Source of the DNA: Gigantopelta aegis
Taxonomy: Eukaryota; Mollusca; Gastropoda; Neomphalida; Peltospiridae
Assembly (NCBI RefSeq): GCF_016097555.1
Contig: NC_054706.1
Location: 74,959,627-75,023,626 of the forward strand
Direction of reading: 5' to 3'
Length of the DNA: 64,000 nt
Shown here: positions 12,001-24,430 of the stretch, in pieces
How the letters are laid out: every line of letters starts with the position of its first letter
Position numbering within the stretch: the first letter of the stretch is position 1
Notes under the pieces: model-generated
What the model saw: the letters and a program-made list of their open reading frames with translations, nothing else
The model's database searches: none
What the model was told of the DNA's origin: nothing
Translations under genes and position numbers: made by a program

Positions 12001-15000
12001 ACCCAAAGTGAGTTTAATGACTAACAACAATCCTGGACAGACATACTAGACAGCTGAGGTGTTTGACCAGGACAGTGTATTTGAACTTTAATTGGATTTA
12101 ATCCATCCCTGAGACATCACACTATTGTTCCAGGTTTAGATTATTTTTCAAGAATCAACACCTGTAAAACAATGAAATTTGAAATATTTTGTGCAATCAG
12201 CTACAATCCTTTAGCTCATGAGGACAAACATCTGCATCGTCAAATAAACATGTAAGTTAAGCTTTATAAACAAAATACCAGGTTAAAGTTTATGGTGTTT
12301 CAAAGAATTACACTAAAACAGTCCGATAGCATAAATCTGCTTGTTTTTAACAGTGTATTTTAACTGTGACATACTTCTCTATTTCAACTGATTGTACTCT
12401 GCCTTTCTGAGCTTCCATGTTCAGTGCTATTGCTAGATCTCCGAGCTCCTTCATCAGTTGAAACTTTTCTTCCTGGAATGAAGAATACCAAATTGTTTAA
12501 AAATAGTGGTGATCACAATGAAGAAAACTGCTTACGGACTGCATTAAATATGCAAGACTTAAGAACTGCACAACAATAAAAAAATATATGAAATTTTATC
12601 AATCATCTTTCTACAATGCAGTATCAATACATTAATAAAAGAAGAAACCCGACACTCCAACTTAAATACATGTACCACAAATGTTTCCAGATTTTTTCAT
12701 GAAGGAAAATATGTTTTAAAAAGTTGGTTTCTTTAAGGACATCATTAGAGCACATTGATTTATTAATCATCGGCTATTGAATGTCACAAATTTTTTAATT
12801 TTGACATATAGTCTTAAAAGTGGAAAAACGATACCTTTTTCCATTAGTAGCATAAATATGTAAAATAAATGTTACTAGGTAAAAATTATAACAAGGAAAG
12901 AATGCATTTTGCAGGATCACTCATTAACCTTCTGACTACTGCAGGCGAGATATCTCGCCCGACGTCACGTCAGTCGATATACTGTACACTGTATACAGTG
13001 CATTCCCCAATTCATATTTCCCGCCGTTTTGCACACGACACTCACCGGAAACGGAAATATAATTCAAGAAAAAAGATTTTTTTTCAAAATGGTGGTTTTT
13101 GTTTTGATTTTTTCAATTGAAAATACCTTGAAATTTTGAGTTCAAAAAGTGGTTTTCGGCAACTATTTTCGCTTGACAACAATGGCGGCACGTCGCAGTA
13201 ATTTTCAGGGATCGATAGCTGATTGTAACAGCTAATTTGATCATAAATTTGATCGTTTTACCAACAACGAAAATTACCAAATATTGCAATATGAATCGTA
13301 GTTCAGGTTTTAAAAAAAATTCTGGTCAGAAAACCACTGCTATCGGGAATAATGGACATAAATACTGGACAGCTGGCCACAAATGCCCATAAGTAAACGC
13401 AACTTTTTCGATTTTTTGCCTAATTTTAATCACCATTAGCCGATCTAAAATAATAAAAATTACAAAAAAAAGACACGAAAATAATACTTACCGATTCATA
13501 CATGAACTTTATTTCATGTATTTATTAAACATTTAAGTGAATATATGTGAGTAAAAATTATAAACTTGTACCCACTCAACGAGGTTTTTGTTAAAAATTA
13601 ATCCAGTAGTCTAAAGGTTAAGTATAACAACAGAAAACTAAAAGGATGAGCTCGCCACTTGTACAATAAAATACCTATATTTATGTACACCTATGGTGAC
13701 ATAACATACCTCTTTTAATCTCATCTGGTTTTCAAATTCCTGACTGAGTCGCATCACTTCAAGCTGTTTCAGTTCTATTGCCTCGGCTTTCGTCTCAAAC
13801 TGGTGACACAGGTCATTTCTGATTAGTGAAAAACACACCAATTAAACTGTACTCAAATGTGATGGTGGTTAAACAGAGGTCAATATACAAGTATTCAGTG
13901 GTTAGATATACTGACACAATAGTGTCATGGATAATTTCATTTTCATTTTAAATTATTTTTGTGCTTATATCAAATTACGGTTCAAGCATGCTATCCTGGG
14001 CACACACCTCAGCTATCTGGGCTATCTGTCCAGGACAGTGGGTTAGTTGCTAGTGGTTAGTGAGAGAAATGAGGGTGTACCCATTGAGTCGTTAAAACTT
14101 GCTCCGAGTGGGAGCTGATACTGGGCTGCAAACCCTGTACCTACCACCCATATGTCTCATGGTTTAACCACAACACCACCGAGGCCGGTCATGGATAATT
14201 AACTCACTCTCCGAGTCCAAGCTGAGTTGAACCACGGACACTCTGTGTAAGAAACCTGTGCTCTATCAACCGCCGTAACAGGAAAATTGTCACAAGCTAC
14301 TGCCAGCAAGGATACTACTACACTGGGATATAGATTGGAAGACAGACAAAAAATGCTTCCTAATAATCAATTAATTAATCATTAACTTTACTGAATTATC
14401 AAAGTATGTACAAAACCTTTTGTCACACAGATTTGTGACATGATGTTACCAAATCTAAGTGATTCATTTTAAAGAAAAATTGTTCTTTAGATAAAGAAAT
14501 ACAATCAATTTCTGTCAAATCAACACTTCCTGTTGAAAAGATCAAATGAATATGAAAATTTAAATAATGCCTTTAAATAATAACAAAATGTAAGTTTATT
14601 CTATTCTGTTTTAAACAAAAATGGCTATATTTTAATTGTTGTTCTTCACTTACAATGATAATGCAATAAACATTTGCGTAAAAGCAATAAATCCAAGCAC
14701 TAAATGAAAATGATAAAAATACTTACCTGCGCACTAAAACCTTTCTACTGGAGGACTTTTCTTCTTGTTCTTTAAGCAGCTTAACTTCAATTCTTTGTTT
14801 TGTAAGCTGTCAAAGAAAATCAAATCACAAATAACATGTGAATAATTTCCATTATGGCCTGGTGTCAGTTGTATTACTGACATTAGTTATTTTATGCCAA
14901 GATCATAAATAAATATTATTTAATTTAGATAGGTCAAATATCTTTCTGTAGGTAATATGTTACAAAAACAAATTAATTAAAACGTCAGGTAAAACATTTT

Positions 15001-18000
15001 TAATATTACTAAATAAAATATTCAACACTGGTTATGACTTTCTTTTAAAATGGTAAATAATGAAATTGTATTGGTATCTGTTCTGTGTTTATCATATAGT
15101 TTTTCCAATCATCCTACAATTTGTAACTTTACATTCATCATAAAGTAATTTCAAATGTTTAACTTTATAGGGCTCATGCTAATTCTTGAGGACATTTCAC
15201 CGATGACAAAGCTCAATAGATTCCATAATTCTTTACTTACATCTTCTTTCTTGTGAATATGTTCTTGAGAGAGCTTTGTAAATTTGTCCATAGAATGGTT
15301 AAACTTTTTGTCTTCTGCTAACTTCTTTTTGGTAATTGCTGAAAGTTACAAAACAATTTGTGCCTCAGATCAATATCTTGCAAGAATGCATGAATGTATC
15401 AACGAATGGATGGACAAATGGGTGGCTGGAAAGATGGGATGGGATTTTAGTGGGGATGGATGGATGGATGGATGGATGGGTTTTGAGTGGAGATGAATGG
15501 ATGGGCTGGCTGGCTGGGTTTTGGGTGAAGATGGATGGATGGATGGATGGATGGATGGATGGGTTTTGAATGGAGGTGGAGGGATTGATAATGGGTGGAT
15601 GAATGAATGGATAGGATTTTAGTGGAGATGGATGGGTTGGTAGGTTGTCTGGTGGATTTATGGATGAAGGATAGACATATAGATAGATGGGTTGGTGGAT
15701 GGATGATGGGAAGGTTGGATGGGTTTTAGTTTTAGATGAATGGATGCAGTTTAACATTTAACTGATCAAATAAGGTAGATAAAAAAACCCATCTGATAAC
15801 TATAAGTGAAACAAAAAGAGCTTGTCAATTCATTTTTATTTATTTCTGTGCTAATATCCAGTTAATGTTCAAACATACTGTCATGGGTACAGGACTATTT
15901 GTCCAGGAGAGGATCATAGTCAGAAGTTATTGAAAAACAAGTCAGTGTTATCGTCTAACACCACGTTACTGAACTACACAGGGTAGGGTGGTACTGGAAT
16001 AGGGTACTTACTAATCTAACCACTATACTATCTAGGCTAAATAACATTCATCAGTTTTGAAACTGGAAAAAATATAGTTTGTCAACTAATGTGGAGCATT
16101 TACAGTGACTCAGTCAGAATAAGCTTTTTGATCATATCCCAATTGTTTCCTCTTCTAAAAATCGATATAAAATAAAAAATATATACCCACCTGCTACTGT
16201 ATCTAAACAAAACCTTAAACCACGAACAATAATAAATGTTTGCTTTTGTACTGTGATGTCAATCACCACTAATTACTCTCGTCATTTATTGATGAATTTT
16301 AAAATGGTTTTTTTAAAAGTGTACCATTTTCGTAATCTCTGAGAGTGTGGCGGACAGCCCTCTGATTCTTGATGATGTCGCCTTCCACTCTCTTCAGTTC
16401 CCGTTCTTCCTGCTTGTGCTGCCACATGTGATCCTGAAATCACCACACAGAGAACAACACGTGGAAATTATACTCCTAGTAATCAAGATTGTATGAAATA
16501 ACAATGTACACATAGTGTAAAATACGTAAAAGACAAATCTGGACCATGCCAATCCTATGGCAGGGTTTCTGCCAGAGAGTAAAACGGGTATGGTGCCATA
16601 CCCAAATATTTTTCAGGATTTATTTTCTTTTGAGTTAAAATTTTGACAAAATTACTCTTATCATTACTATATGATTTTCCTAACCCTAATCCTAAACTTA
16701 ACCCATTTTCTTTCTGGGGGAGACTGTCTATACCCTGTTGACTGTGGTTGCATTCAATTCCATACAGCCATACCCAAAAATTTCTTTCTGGCAGAAACAC
16801 TGTATGGGCACCTTAAGAAATGGTATCTGCCCTCCCACACAGGTAGGGGTGGAGATACATTATGTAACCCAATTAAGTGTCTTGTCTGCCAAATGGGATG
16901 TTTGCCTTTTGGGAAGTAACAGCATCATCACCTCTTCACAGAGTCCTATAAAGTAACGGTTATCTCCCAAAAGTCACTTTTACTTCATTTTATTTTACCA
17001 TATATTTTTTGCTCTGTATTCTGTGTTTTGTCATATTAGAATATTAATTAAAGGGACATTCCTGAGTTTGCTGCATTGTAAGATGTTTCCAACTAATAAA
17101 ATATTTTTACAATTAAACTTACATATTAAATATATTTTCTTGTCTAGAATATCAGTGTTTCTGGTTGTCTTAATATTTGTAAGGAGCCCAAACTGAATTT
17201 TGTCTTCAAATAATTTCGTACATTCGAAAAAATATATTTTAGTAAATATAATGAAATTTAACCTAGTACAAATATTTGAACGATCAGAAACACATTTAAT
17301 ATACAGCCACTAATATTTTATGCAGAAAAATATAGTTGATATGTAATTACAATCATTAAAAAGTGTCTGTTAGTCGATAACATCTTAAAAATTGCAGCAA
17401 ACTCAGGAATGTCCCTTTAATAGATGTATTATCCTAAGTAAAAGGTACCAGAAGGTGATTAGTAATGTGCTCAACTATGTTCCATATTATTTTAAGACAT
17501 TCTGTTAAGCCTACCACATATGAGAGCCACCAGCTGGGCAAATCGTTACTTGAGACCTTTTGCTCAGTTGACAGCTCTCATGTCAGGTAATTATGTGGGA
17601 GGGACTTTTTTAACTAACATGGTCATGAGAAAAATATCTATCATGTTTAATATTTTCAGCCTCAGGTAGTAAATATCTCACCCTGTGTGGGCAATGTTGG
17701 CTATCAGCTGAACTGAATTCACCAACACGTGGAAGCACAAAACACGTGATTTTATATGAGATATCATTATGACAGTCATAGGTAAACTAGATTAGCACTT
17801 AACTTATCAGGTATGGTAGGGCTTTAGATCAGACTAATTTAGGCAAACCAGTTTCTACACTATGGGGTCTTTTTGAAGCAGTAATGTTATTAACAGCTTC
17901 TGAAGAATTGTGGGTATTCAGAAATGCATTCATAGTTATATCACAAGTTATTTTAATGACCACTTAACATTTCAGTGGTTTTGAGTTGAAATACTTTGAA

Positions 18001-21000
18001 ATCAACATGTTTGGACTTATTTGGACATGATTATTTTAATTAACACTTAACATTTCAGTGGTTTTGAGTTGAAATCAAAATGTTTGGACTTATTTGGACG
18101 TGATTATTTTAATTAACACTTAACATTTCAGTGGTTTTGAGTTGAAATACTTTGAAATCAACATGTTTGGGCTTATTTGGACGTGATTATTTTGATGACA
18201 AGTTATTTTAATGACCACTTAACATTTCAGTGGTTTTGAGTTGAAATACTTTGAAACCAACATGTTTGGACTTATTTGGACGTGATTATTTTGATGACAA
18301 GTTATTTTAATTAACACTTAACATTTCAGTGGTTTTGAGTTGAAATACTTTGAAACCAACATGTTTGGACTTATTTGGACGTGATTATTTTGATGACAAG
18401 TTATTTTAATTAACACTTAACATTTCAGTGGTTTTGAGTTGAAATACTTTGAAACCAACATGTTTGGACTTATTTGGACGTGATTATTTTGATGACAAGT
18501 TATTTTAATTAACACTTAACATTTCAGTGGTTTTGAGTTGAAATACTTTGAAATCAACATGTTTGGACTTATTTGGACGTGATTATTTTAATTAACACTT
18601 AACATTTCAGTGGTTTTGAGTTGAAATACTTTGAAATCAACATGTTTGGACTTATTTGGACATGATTATTTTAATTAACACTTAACATTTCAGTGGTTTT
18701 GAGTTGAAATCAACATGTTTGGACTTATTTGGATGTGATTATTTTAATTAACACTTAACATTTCAGTGGTTTTGAGTTGAAATACTTTGAAATCAACATG
18801 TTTGGGCTTATTTGGACGTGATTATTTTGATGACAAGTTATTTTAATTAACACTTAACATTTCAGTGGTTTTGAGTTGAAATACTTTGAAACCAACATGT
18901 TTGGACTTATTTGGACGTGATTATTTTAATTAACACTCAACATTTCAGTGGTTTTGAGTTGAAATACTTTGAAACCAACATGTTTGGACTTATTTGGACG
19001 TGATTATTTTAATTAACACTTAACATTTCAGTGGTTTTGAGTTGAAATACTTTGAAATCAACATGTTTGGACTTATTTGGACGTGATTATTTTAATTAAC
19101 ACTTAACATTTCAGTGGTTTTGAGTTGAAATACTTTGAAACCAACATGTTTGGACGTGATTATTTTTGGCACAACATTTATCGCGGTGATGGTGGTGTAA
19201 TCTTAAAAAGTCTGTTTTGTTTAATGACACTAGAGCATATTGATTTATTAATCATTGGCTATCAGTGTCAAACATTTGATAATTTGAAATAGTCTTAGAC
19301 AGGAAACCTGCAACATTTGTCCATTAGTAGCAAGGCATCTTTTATATGCCCATCCCACAGGCAGGATAGCTATACCACAGCCTTTGATATACTAGTTGGG
19401 GTGCACTAGCCTTACCACTGGGCTACGTCCCACCCTTGGTGCATTCTAAAGCCCTGTATGGTAAAACTGCTATGAGCTAACAGCTACTTGAGAAAAAAAA
19501 AATAAAGTAACATTTTGCTGAGCTAACACCTCTCTGTAGCAGGAGGTTTGGTGGGAGTCCTGTTTTCGGGATGACCCAGTAGATGTAGTAGTCTTCACTT
19601 GTGAACATGTATACCTCATTATTTTCTCTTTAACCACACAATATCATTACCAAAAATCTGCTTAAGGAAAGGACTAATCAATGATTATATGAAACACACC
19701 AATGTTCTGCACTTGCCTTTGAAAAAGTACTCACAATAATAATAACTTTATAATATGTCCATGGACGGTGACTCAATTAGTACAATAAGTTATTTTGAGA
19801 TCTCTTCTATAAACATTTTATACATGTTCACAATAGATATTCTGGAAAAGAAAAACTGTCAAAGACTTTCTTCAAAAAGGCTGGTACTCTTGGATTTATC
19901 AGCAAGACATTAATACCTCAATAACTTTAATCCTTTTCTCATATTCACCCTTGTCCTTTTCAACTTTACTCGACAACTGAACAACATTGGTCAAAGATCC
20001 ATTATTGCTAAGGCGTCTTGGTTTTGAGCGTGACTTCCGAACATTAAATGTATGACTGAATTTCTTTGAGTCAACGTAACCGTCAGGCCCCACTCTTCTT
20101 TCCTGCTCTCTGGAAGAGAATTAAAAAAGAGGACACATAACAAACAAAGAAAAAAAAAGAAGAAAAAAAAAGAACCTGTCAAAATATTAATTAAATTACT
20201 GCTGTAAATATTAGTTTTCCATGTATCCATCAGTAGTGTGGTAGACGAGGCCCAACTGCCCTAGAGTGTCTGGCATAAATGAAAACAATATCAGCAAAAC
20301 ATTTATTTATTTATTCAACCAACCAACCAACCATTGTATTAACTTTAAAAATGTTGTGTCAGTTTAATAAAATTATTTATTATACAACATTTAATGAAAT
20401 ATCTTAAAATAGCAGTACAATAAAAGTGTTATCAGTCACGATACATTTTGGAGTTAATATTTCATTACTTCACTCTAAAATGTGTTATCGTCACTGTAGA
20501 AAGAGTTATCTTCACTGTAAGAAAGCCAGAACTATTTTGCTGCTGGCATTTTAAAAATAAAGATAAATTGTCAAAAGTTATATAATAAATAGAAAATTTT
20601 ATGTTTTATCTCATCGAGTGAAGTTTGCAATCATATATCACAAGTCGTGCTTTAAATATCCTCTATATATCATCCAGATAACAAACAAATTTACTTTTTA
20701 AAAGCTACATATTGTTTAAGAAACTAACTTTTAAAAAGCTGTCTTGTTTGTAAAGAAAACAAAATGATAACTGATTAATAAACTGACTTGTAAATAGCTA
20801 CATATTATTTGTAATTTAAAAACATTATTATTATTAACTGATAAAAGAACTTTATAAAAAGCTGTGCATTATTTAATAAAGTAAAAAAAATATATATATA
20901 TATTACCAATTAAAAAACACTTTAAAAAAAACCTTCATACTGTTTGTTAAACTAACTTCAAAAAGGTTTGGTATTGTTTCATAAACAAATTTTTAAAAAG

Positions 21001-21632
21001 CTGTGTATTGTTCAATGAACTTAAAAACATGTGGTGTTTAATAAACAAATTTAAAAAAACTCTGATTTGTATAATAAACTAACTTTAAAAAACCCTCTGT
21101 ATTGTATCCTACAATATTTTTTAAAAACCTCTGTATCATATAATAAACGACCTTTTACAAAACCTCTGTATTGTATAATTAACTTTTAAAAACCTCTATA
21201 TTGTATCATAAACAAACTTTAAAAAACACTGTACTGTAAATTAAACTTTAAAAACCTCTGTATTGTATAAACTAACTTTAAAAAAACCTCTGTATTGTAC
21301 AATAAACTAACTTTACAAAACCTCTGTATTGTATAATAAACTAACTTTAAACACCATCTGTATTGTATAATAAACTAACTTTTAAAACCCTCTGTATTGT
21401 ATAATGAACTAACTTGAAAAAACCTCTGTATTGTATAATAAACTAGCTTTAAAAATCTCTGAATTGTATAATGCACTAACTTTAAAAAGGCTGCATATTG
21501 TTTACACTCTCTAGCAGCATCATCCATGTTCACATCAGCTTGACCGGGTGGTGCGCTATCCGGGCGTCGAATCAGACTGTATCGACTGTGAATCACCGAG
21601 CTCTTTTGAAATGGAAGATCTGTCAGAACCAT
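9060..21632 (-). CDS. Coiled-coil protein gene, ten exons, 3' end not found
   Basis: Ten exons join in phase on the minus strand: 21632-21481, 20109-19917, 16433-16325, 15338-15241, 14806-14727, 13818-13710, 12472-12375, 11571-11497, 10406-10306 and 9187-9060. All have AG acceptors and GT donors (GTAAGT, GTATGT, GTTAGT types). Together they give 381 residues with no stop. The first ATG at 21632 opens a polar N-terminus with two short basic stretches ([10 protein letters not shown] and RKSRSKPRR), and from about residue 85 on the protein is charged, Lys/Glu/Gln-rich heptad-like sequence, for example [14 protein letters not shown] and [13 protein letters not shown] do not recognise the family; size and composition resemble ciliary or centrosomal coiled-coil proteins, and the nearest gene in head-to-head orientation is ciliary CFAP299, which is suggestive only. 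The exon 10 donor GAG|GTGAGA is good, so at least one more exon lies below 9060, in the window or beyond it. Exon structure is well supported; function is not. Confidence 0.85.
9290..10330 (-). repeat. Exon-edge minisatellite in the coiled-coil gene (exon 9 donor), split by a MITE
   Basis: Read on the minus strand, exon 9 ends GATATCAAGAAACGCGATG|GTTAGTATG. The intron then repeats this junction about nine times in units of about 36 bases: GATATCAAGAAACGAGAT with GGTTAGTATGTTTTGTTA and close variants. Copies lie at 10182-10330 and 9290-9476, with the MITE at 9477-10181 inserted among them. The first unit is the real exon end and donor. Confidence 0.8.
9477..10181. mobile_element. 0.7-kb MITE with GATCCTGAAATTAA ends
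   Basis: GTAGATCCTGAAATTAACGC at the left is matched by GCATTAATTTCAGGATCTAC at the right, 19-20 bases of inverted repeat, with TA at both edges. The interior has no transposase. It interrupts the exon-edge array of the coiled-coil gene. Confidence 0.75.
11000..11370. repeat. Dispersed repeat fragment
   Basis: Internal repetition (AAACTTGATCTGTA twice, CAATATCT-GAGGCATTG twice) and the end motif GTAGTCCCCTCTGGTTGGAC resemble a dispersed repeat often seen in mollusc introns. Related text occurs near 10,550-10,620. Family not named with confidence. Confidence 0.45.
11925..12125 (+). repeat. SINE family B copy
   Basis: Head GTGGTATAGTGGGTTAATCC, then CTGGTAGGTCCTGGGTTTAC, then the body CCTGGACAGACATACTAGAC and TTGAACTTTAATTGGAT. 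It matches the family amplified at 34,031-35,390. Confidence 0.7.
12725..12850 (-). repeat. SINE family A, short tail fragment
   Basis: Contains TTAGAGCACATTGATTTATT, AATCATCGGCTATTGAATGT and TCCATTAGTAGCA, the reverse body of family A; the head is missing. Confidence 0.65.
12928..13617. mobile_element. 690-bp piggyBac-type MITE with TTAA duplication
   Basis: TTAA flanks both sides (12924-12927 and 13618-13621). The ends are CCTTCTGACTACTG and its inverse counterpart CAGTAGTCTAAAGG. A perfect 16-bp palindrome GGCGAGATATCTCGCC lies just inside the left end. No transposase; TTAA and CCY-type ends point to piggyBac. Confidence 0.75.
13965..14193 (-). repeat. SINE family B copy, reverse
   Basis: Reverse body GGTTCAAGCATGCTATCCTG, GGGCTATCTGTCCAGGACAG and head complement GGTTTAACCACAACACCACC ending in GAGGCCGG. 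Confidence 0.75.
15395..15740. repeat. GGAT-rich simple repeat
   Basis: Long runs of ATGG units with variants (GGGTTTTGAGTGGAGATG). Open frames across it on both strands are Trp/Met/Gly-rich or Pro/Ser/His-rich and are artefacts of the repeat. It lies in an intron of the coiled-coil gene. Confidence 0.9.
15840..16045 (-). repeat. SINE family B copy, diverged, reverse
   Basis: Shares TTTCTGTGCTAATATCCAGT, ATTTGTCCAGGA and the head complement TCTAACCACTATACTATCTA with the other reverse copy at 13965, but is more diverged. Confidence 0.6.
17048..17420. mobile_element. 373-bp foldback MITE (GGGACATTCCTGAGTTTGC), copy 1
   Basis: TTAAAGGGACATTCCTGAGT at the left is the exact complement of the right end, and pairing continues with lower identity through most of the element, so it can fold into a long hairpin. 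Copies lie at 22399 and 61718. Confidence 0.8.
17955..19165. repeat. 14-copy minisatellite, 75-100-bp units
   Basis: About fourteen units built on CACTTAACATTTCAGTGGTT, TTGAGTTGAAATACTTTGAA and CATGTTTGGACTTATTTGGA. Two length forms alternate, with and without a GATGACAAGTTATTTTAAT insert. It lies in intron 2 of the coiled-coil gene, 0.75 kb from the nearest exon. Confidence 0.9.
19203..19437 (-). repeat. SINE family A copy, reverse, nearly full length
   Basis: Runs from TTTGTTTAATGACACTAGAG through TCCATTAGTAGCAAGGCATC and CCCACAGGCAGGATAGC to the head complement TACCACTGGGCTACGTCCCA. Confidence 0.85.
20690..21480 (-). repeat. Exon-edge minisatellite in the coiled-coil gene (exon 1 donor)
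   Basis: On the minus strand exon 1 ends CAATATGCAGCCTTTTTAAA|GTTAGT. The following intron repeats this junction about twenty times in 33-36-bp units: near copies read CAATACAGAGGTTTTTTAAA with GTTAGTTTATTATA, and more distant ones (20,700-21,010) keep CAATATG-AGCTTTTTAAAA. The donor hexamer GTTAGT is kept in many units. Confidence 0.75.
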
Positions 21633-22398
21633 TGTAGATGGTTAGAAGACACCTGAAAATTCAATAAACATTTCAATAAATCATTATGAAACATATCTGT
21701 AATCTGTAAACTGTATTTAACAATTTTATATACGTCAGGAAATGCATAGTTAACCGGAACATTCTTGAAAGGGGGTGCTGTCAGGTTGGTCTCTCATGCT
21801 AAGAATGATGAACTGTCCAAATGTCCATCTATCTCTCTTACCGTCAGAGTACTCTGATTATGAATCCTGTTGAGAAGTTAAACTGAATATACTAAAACAG
21901 TTATAATGTATAGAATTCATAAGCATCATGAGATTTCCTCAGTGACTGACACCTTTTAGTGAAGATGACCATGCAATCCATGGCCGCCGGAACTGGGGAA
22001 GCAGCTGCTCCAATAATTTGACCAGTTGCGATCGCCGTCCAAAGAATTTTTACCACTTTACAAAATTATAATTCTATTGCAAAACGGTCCGGGTCCAAAT
22101 CAGTTTTGTCATTATAGATTAATATTAGATTTGTATATAGATCTAAATAATTAATATCCCTATCCGATACATCTTCAAAGATATGCATTTTGTGTAGCTT
22201 TCTTTGAAATCATGATACTTTTGGTGATGCCCGCAACCAATGCAACCAGCGAACATTTGTTTTCAGCCTTGTGATGAGTAAAAACATACCTACGGCCTTG
22301 CGAAGAGTAAAAACATACCTACGTATCAGTATGTTTCAGAAAAGGTTAAATCACCTGATGCTTTTGTATGTACATAAGAACAGATTGGAACATAAAGA

Positions 22399-22774
22399 TA
22401 AAGCGACATTCCTGAGTTTGCTGCAATGTTTAAGATGTTATCAACTAACAGAGACTCTATAACGGTTGTAATTATATATCAAATATATTTTTCTCTAGAA
22501 AATATTAGTAGCTATATATTAAACGTGTTTCTGGTAGTTCTAATATTTGTATTAGGTTTAATTTTATTTATTTCTTAAAATATGTTTTTTTCGTACGTAC
22601 GAAATTATTTGAAGACAGAATCCAGTTTGGGCTTCTTACAAATATTAAGATGACCAGAAACAAATTGAATATACAGACACTGGTATTCTAAACAAAAAAA
22701 TACATTTAATCGTAAAAATATTTTATTAGTCGGAAACATCTTACAATGCAGAAAACTCGGGAATGTCCCTTTAT
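22399..22774. mobile_element. Foldback MITE (GACATTCCTGAGTTTGCTGC), copy 2
   Basis: AAAGCGACATTCCTGAGTTT at the left pairs with CTCGGGAATGTCCCTTTAT at the right. The interior again folds back on itself. Same family as 17048-17420. Confidence 0.75.
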
Positions 22775-22859
22775 AACAAATACAAAAGAAAACATTTTAC
22801 CAAAAAAATTTCTTTAATGCTTGGTAAAGTTAACAATACAGGGTACCGTAGCCAGAAAT

Positions 22860-24430
22860 AATTTTAGCATTACACACACCAAAGGCGTGCCTGAACAGGG
22901 GGATTCGGGGGGCCTCCCCCTGTGAAAATTCTGAAACTCAGGACCAATGTAGATGCATTCTGAGCCTCTTTTTTTTTTCGAGTAAATTTTAAGAGGATAT
23001 TTTATAGAACAATTACAGACAGCCTCGACCTATTCCCGGATTTTGTTTTCGCATTACCAGCCTGCCTACTGTGTGTAATGGGCACTACGCCTTTGAAATA
23101 GATACATAATCATTTGGAGGGATTCTTTTTTTTCGTTTTGCAGTGGCTTTCACTTTATCAATGGTACTTCTATACTACAGTGACGTTCCAAATGTTTGTT
23201 TTTTAAAGCTCATTATGCGATGTTAGTATTTTTCAATTTTTGTGACACTTTTGGATTCCTGGATATGTTAAAACTGTTTTTATCATATGTAAAATTATAG
23301 GCAATCCAATATTATGTCTACAAATATTCCTTAAGAGATAAAATAGCAGCAGATAATTTAGCCGTCCCCAGCGGTTTGAGCATATTTCTTTAAAACGTTT
23401 GGCTCGACTCTATACTGAACATTTACTTTAGACTGGTTGCAAATTACAACTGTTGCAATATAACATTGTTTACTGGTTTGCTGCGCATCAAGTATCTAAA
23501 ATTCAGCCTAAAACATTTGTCTGAATACTAGTAGCATGTCTGCTTGAATAAACGTCCTGTAATCGTGAAGTTTACAAGTTTTAATTTCTGAACGTCTACA
23601 GGTCATGGCGTAACCAATTTGCGGTTCGCGTAAATTTTATTTTGCGTAACCGACACGCGAACAGAACAGTGGTTCGCGTGAAATATTGCTGTGGTCACGA
23701 ATTCTGAGTACTGGTAATGCAAAAAACACACCCATAAATGGCATATCTGAGACATCATCAGAGACACACCCTCATTAAAAAAAAAAAAAACATACCAAAA
23801 AAACCCCAAAAAACATGGGTCATGGAAAGAATTGGCACCTTCCAGTGGTGTGTCCTGAATGCATTTATAAACTTTAAAAAAAAATAATGTTACTAAACAC
23901 TCCTGAATGTTTTACTATATAATCTGCATTTCTTTTTATATAAAATAGCAACACATTCTATCACAATCAAATATTATTTATAATGTTCAGAAGCTATTAA
24001 AATAGTTTTCTGAGTATCTACATTTCACAATTTTCCGGGGTGAACATGACCCCGAATCCCCCTAGCAAATTCGGGCCACTTTGTGGCCCTCAAAATTGCT
24101 AGTCCACGGCTCCAATGTCACAATCATTCTAGCGCCCTACAATCTAATCTATGAAACAAAATTAATCAGCAAAATGTATAAATGTATTACTACTTCTAAT
24201 TTGTGGGCAACATAATCGTAACTGAAGACACTTCAGTGGCGTATCTATGGAAAATAGCGCCTATGGCAAGCACTGAATTTACACTCCTGTCCAAATATAT
24301 GACACCCATCTTTTAGATAACATCTGACTTTAATAAAAACTGCTCAGTGGCACCCTACCCCACCCCACTTCGAATAGCGCCCAGGGCACATGCCATATCG
24401 GCCATACCCTAGGTACGCCACTGAGACACT
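22860..24430 (+). repeat. Dispersed repeat, family D, copy 1
   Basis: Segments recur in opposite orientation at 38,270-39,010 and 44,890-45,930: for example CCAAATGATTATGTATA beside AAAGGCGTAGCGCCCATTAC, the AACGTCTACAGGTCATG region, and the GGGGGAGGCC block. It looks like a degraded long element, but I find no recognisable protein. Boundaries are approximate. Confidence 0.5.

Noticed and set aside
15365-15757. A Pro/Ser/His-rich reverse frame of 130 codons.
   Set aside because: Complement of the GGAT simple repeat.
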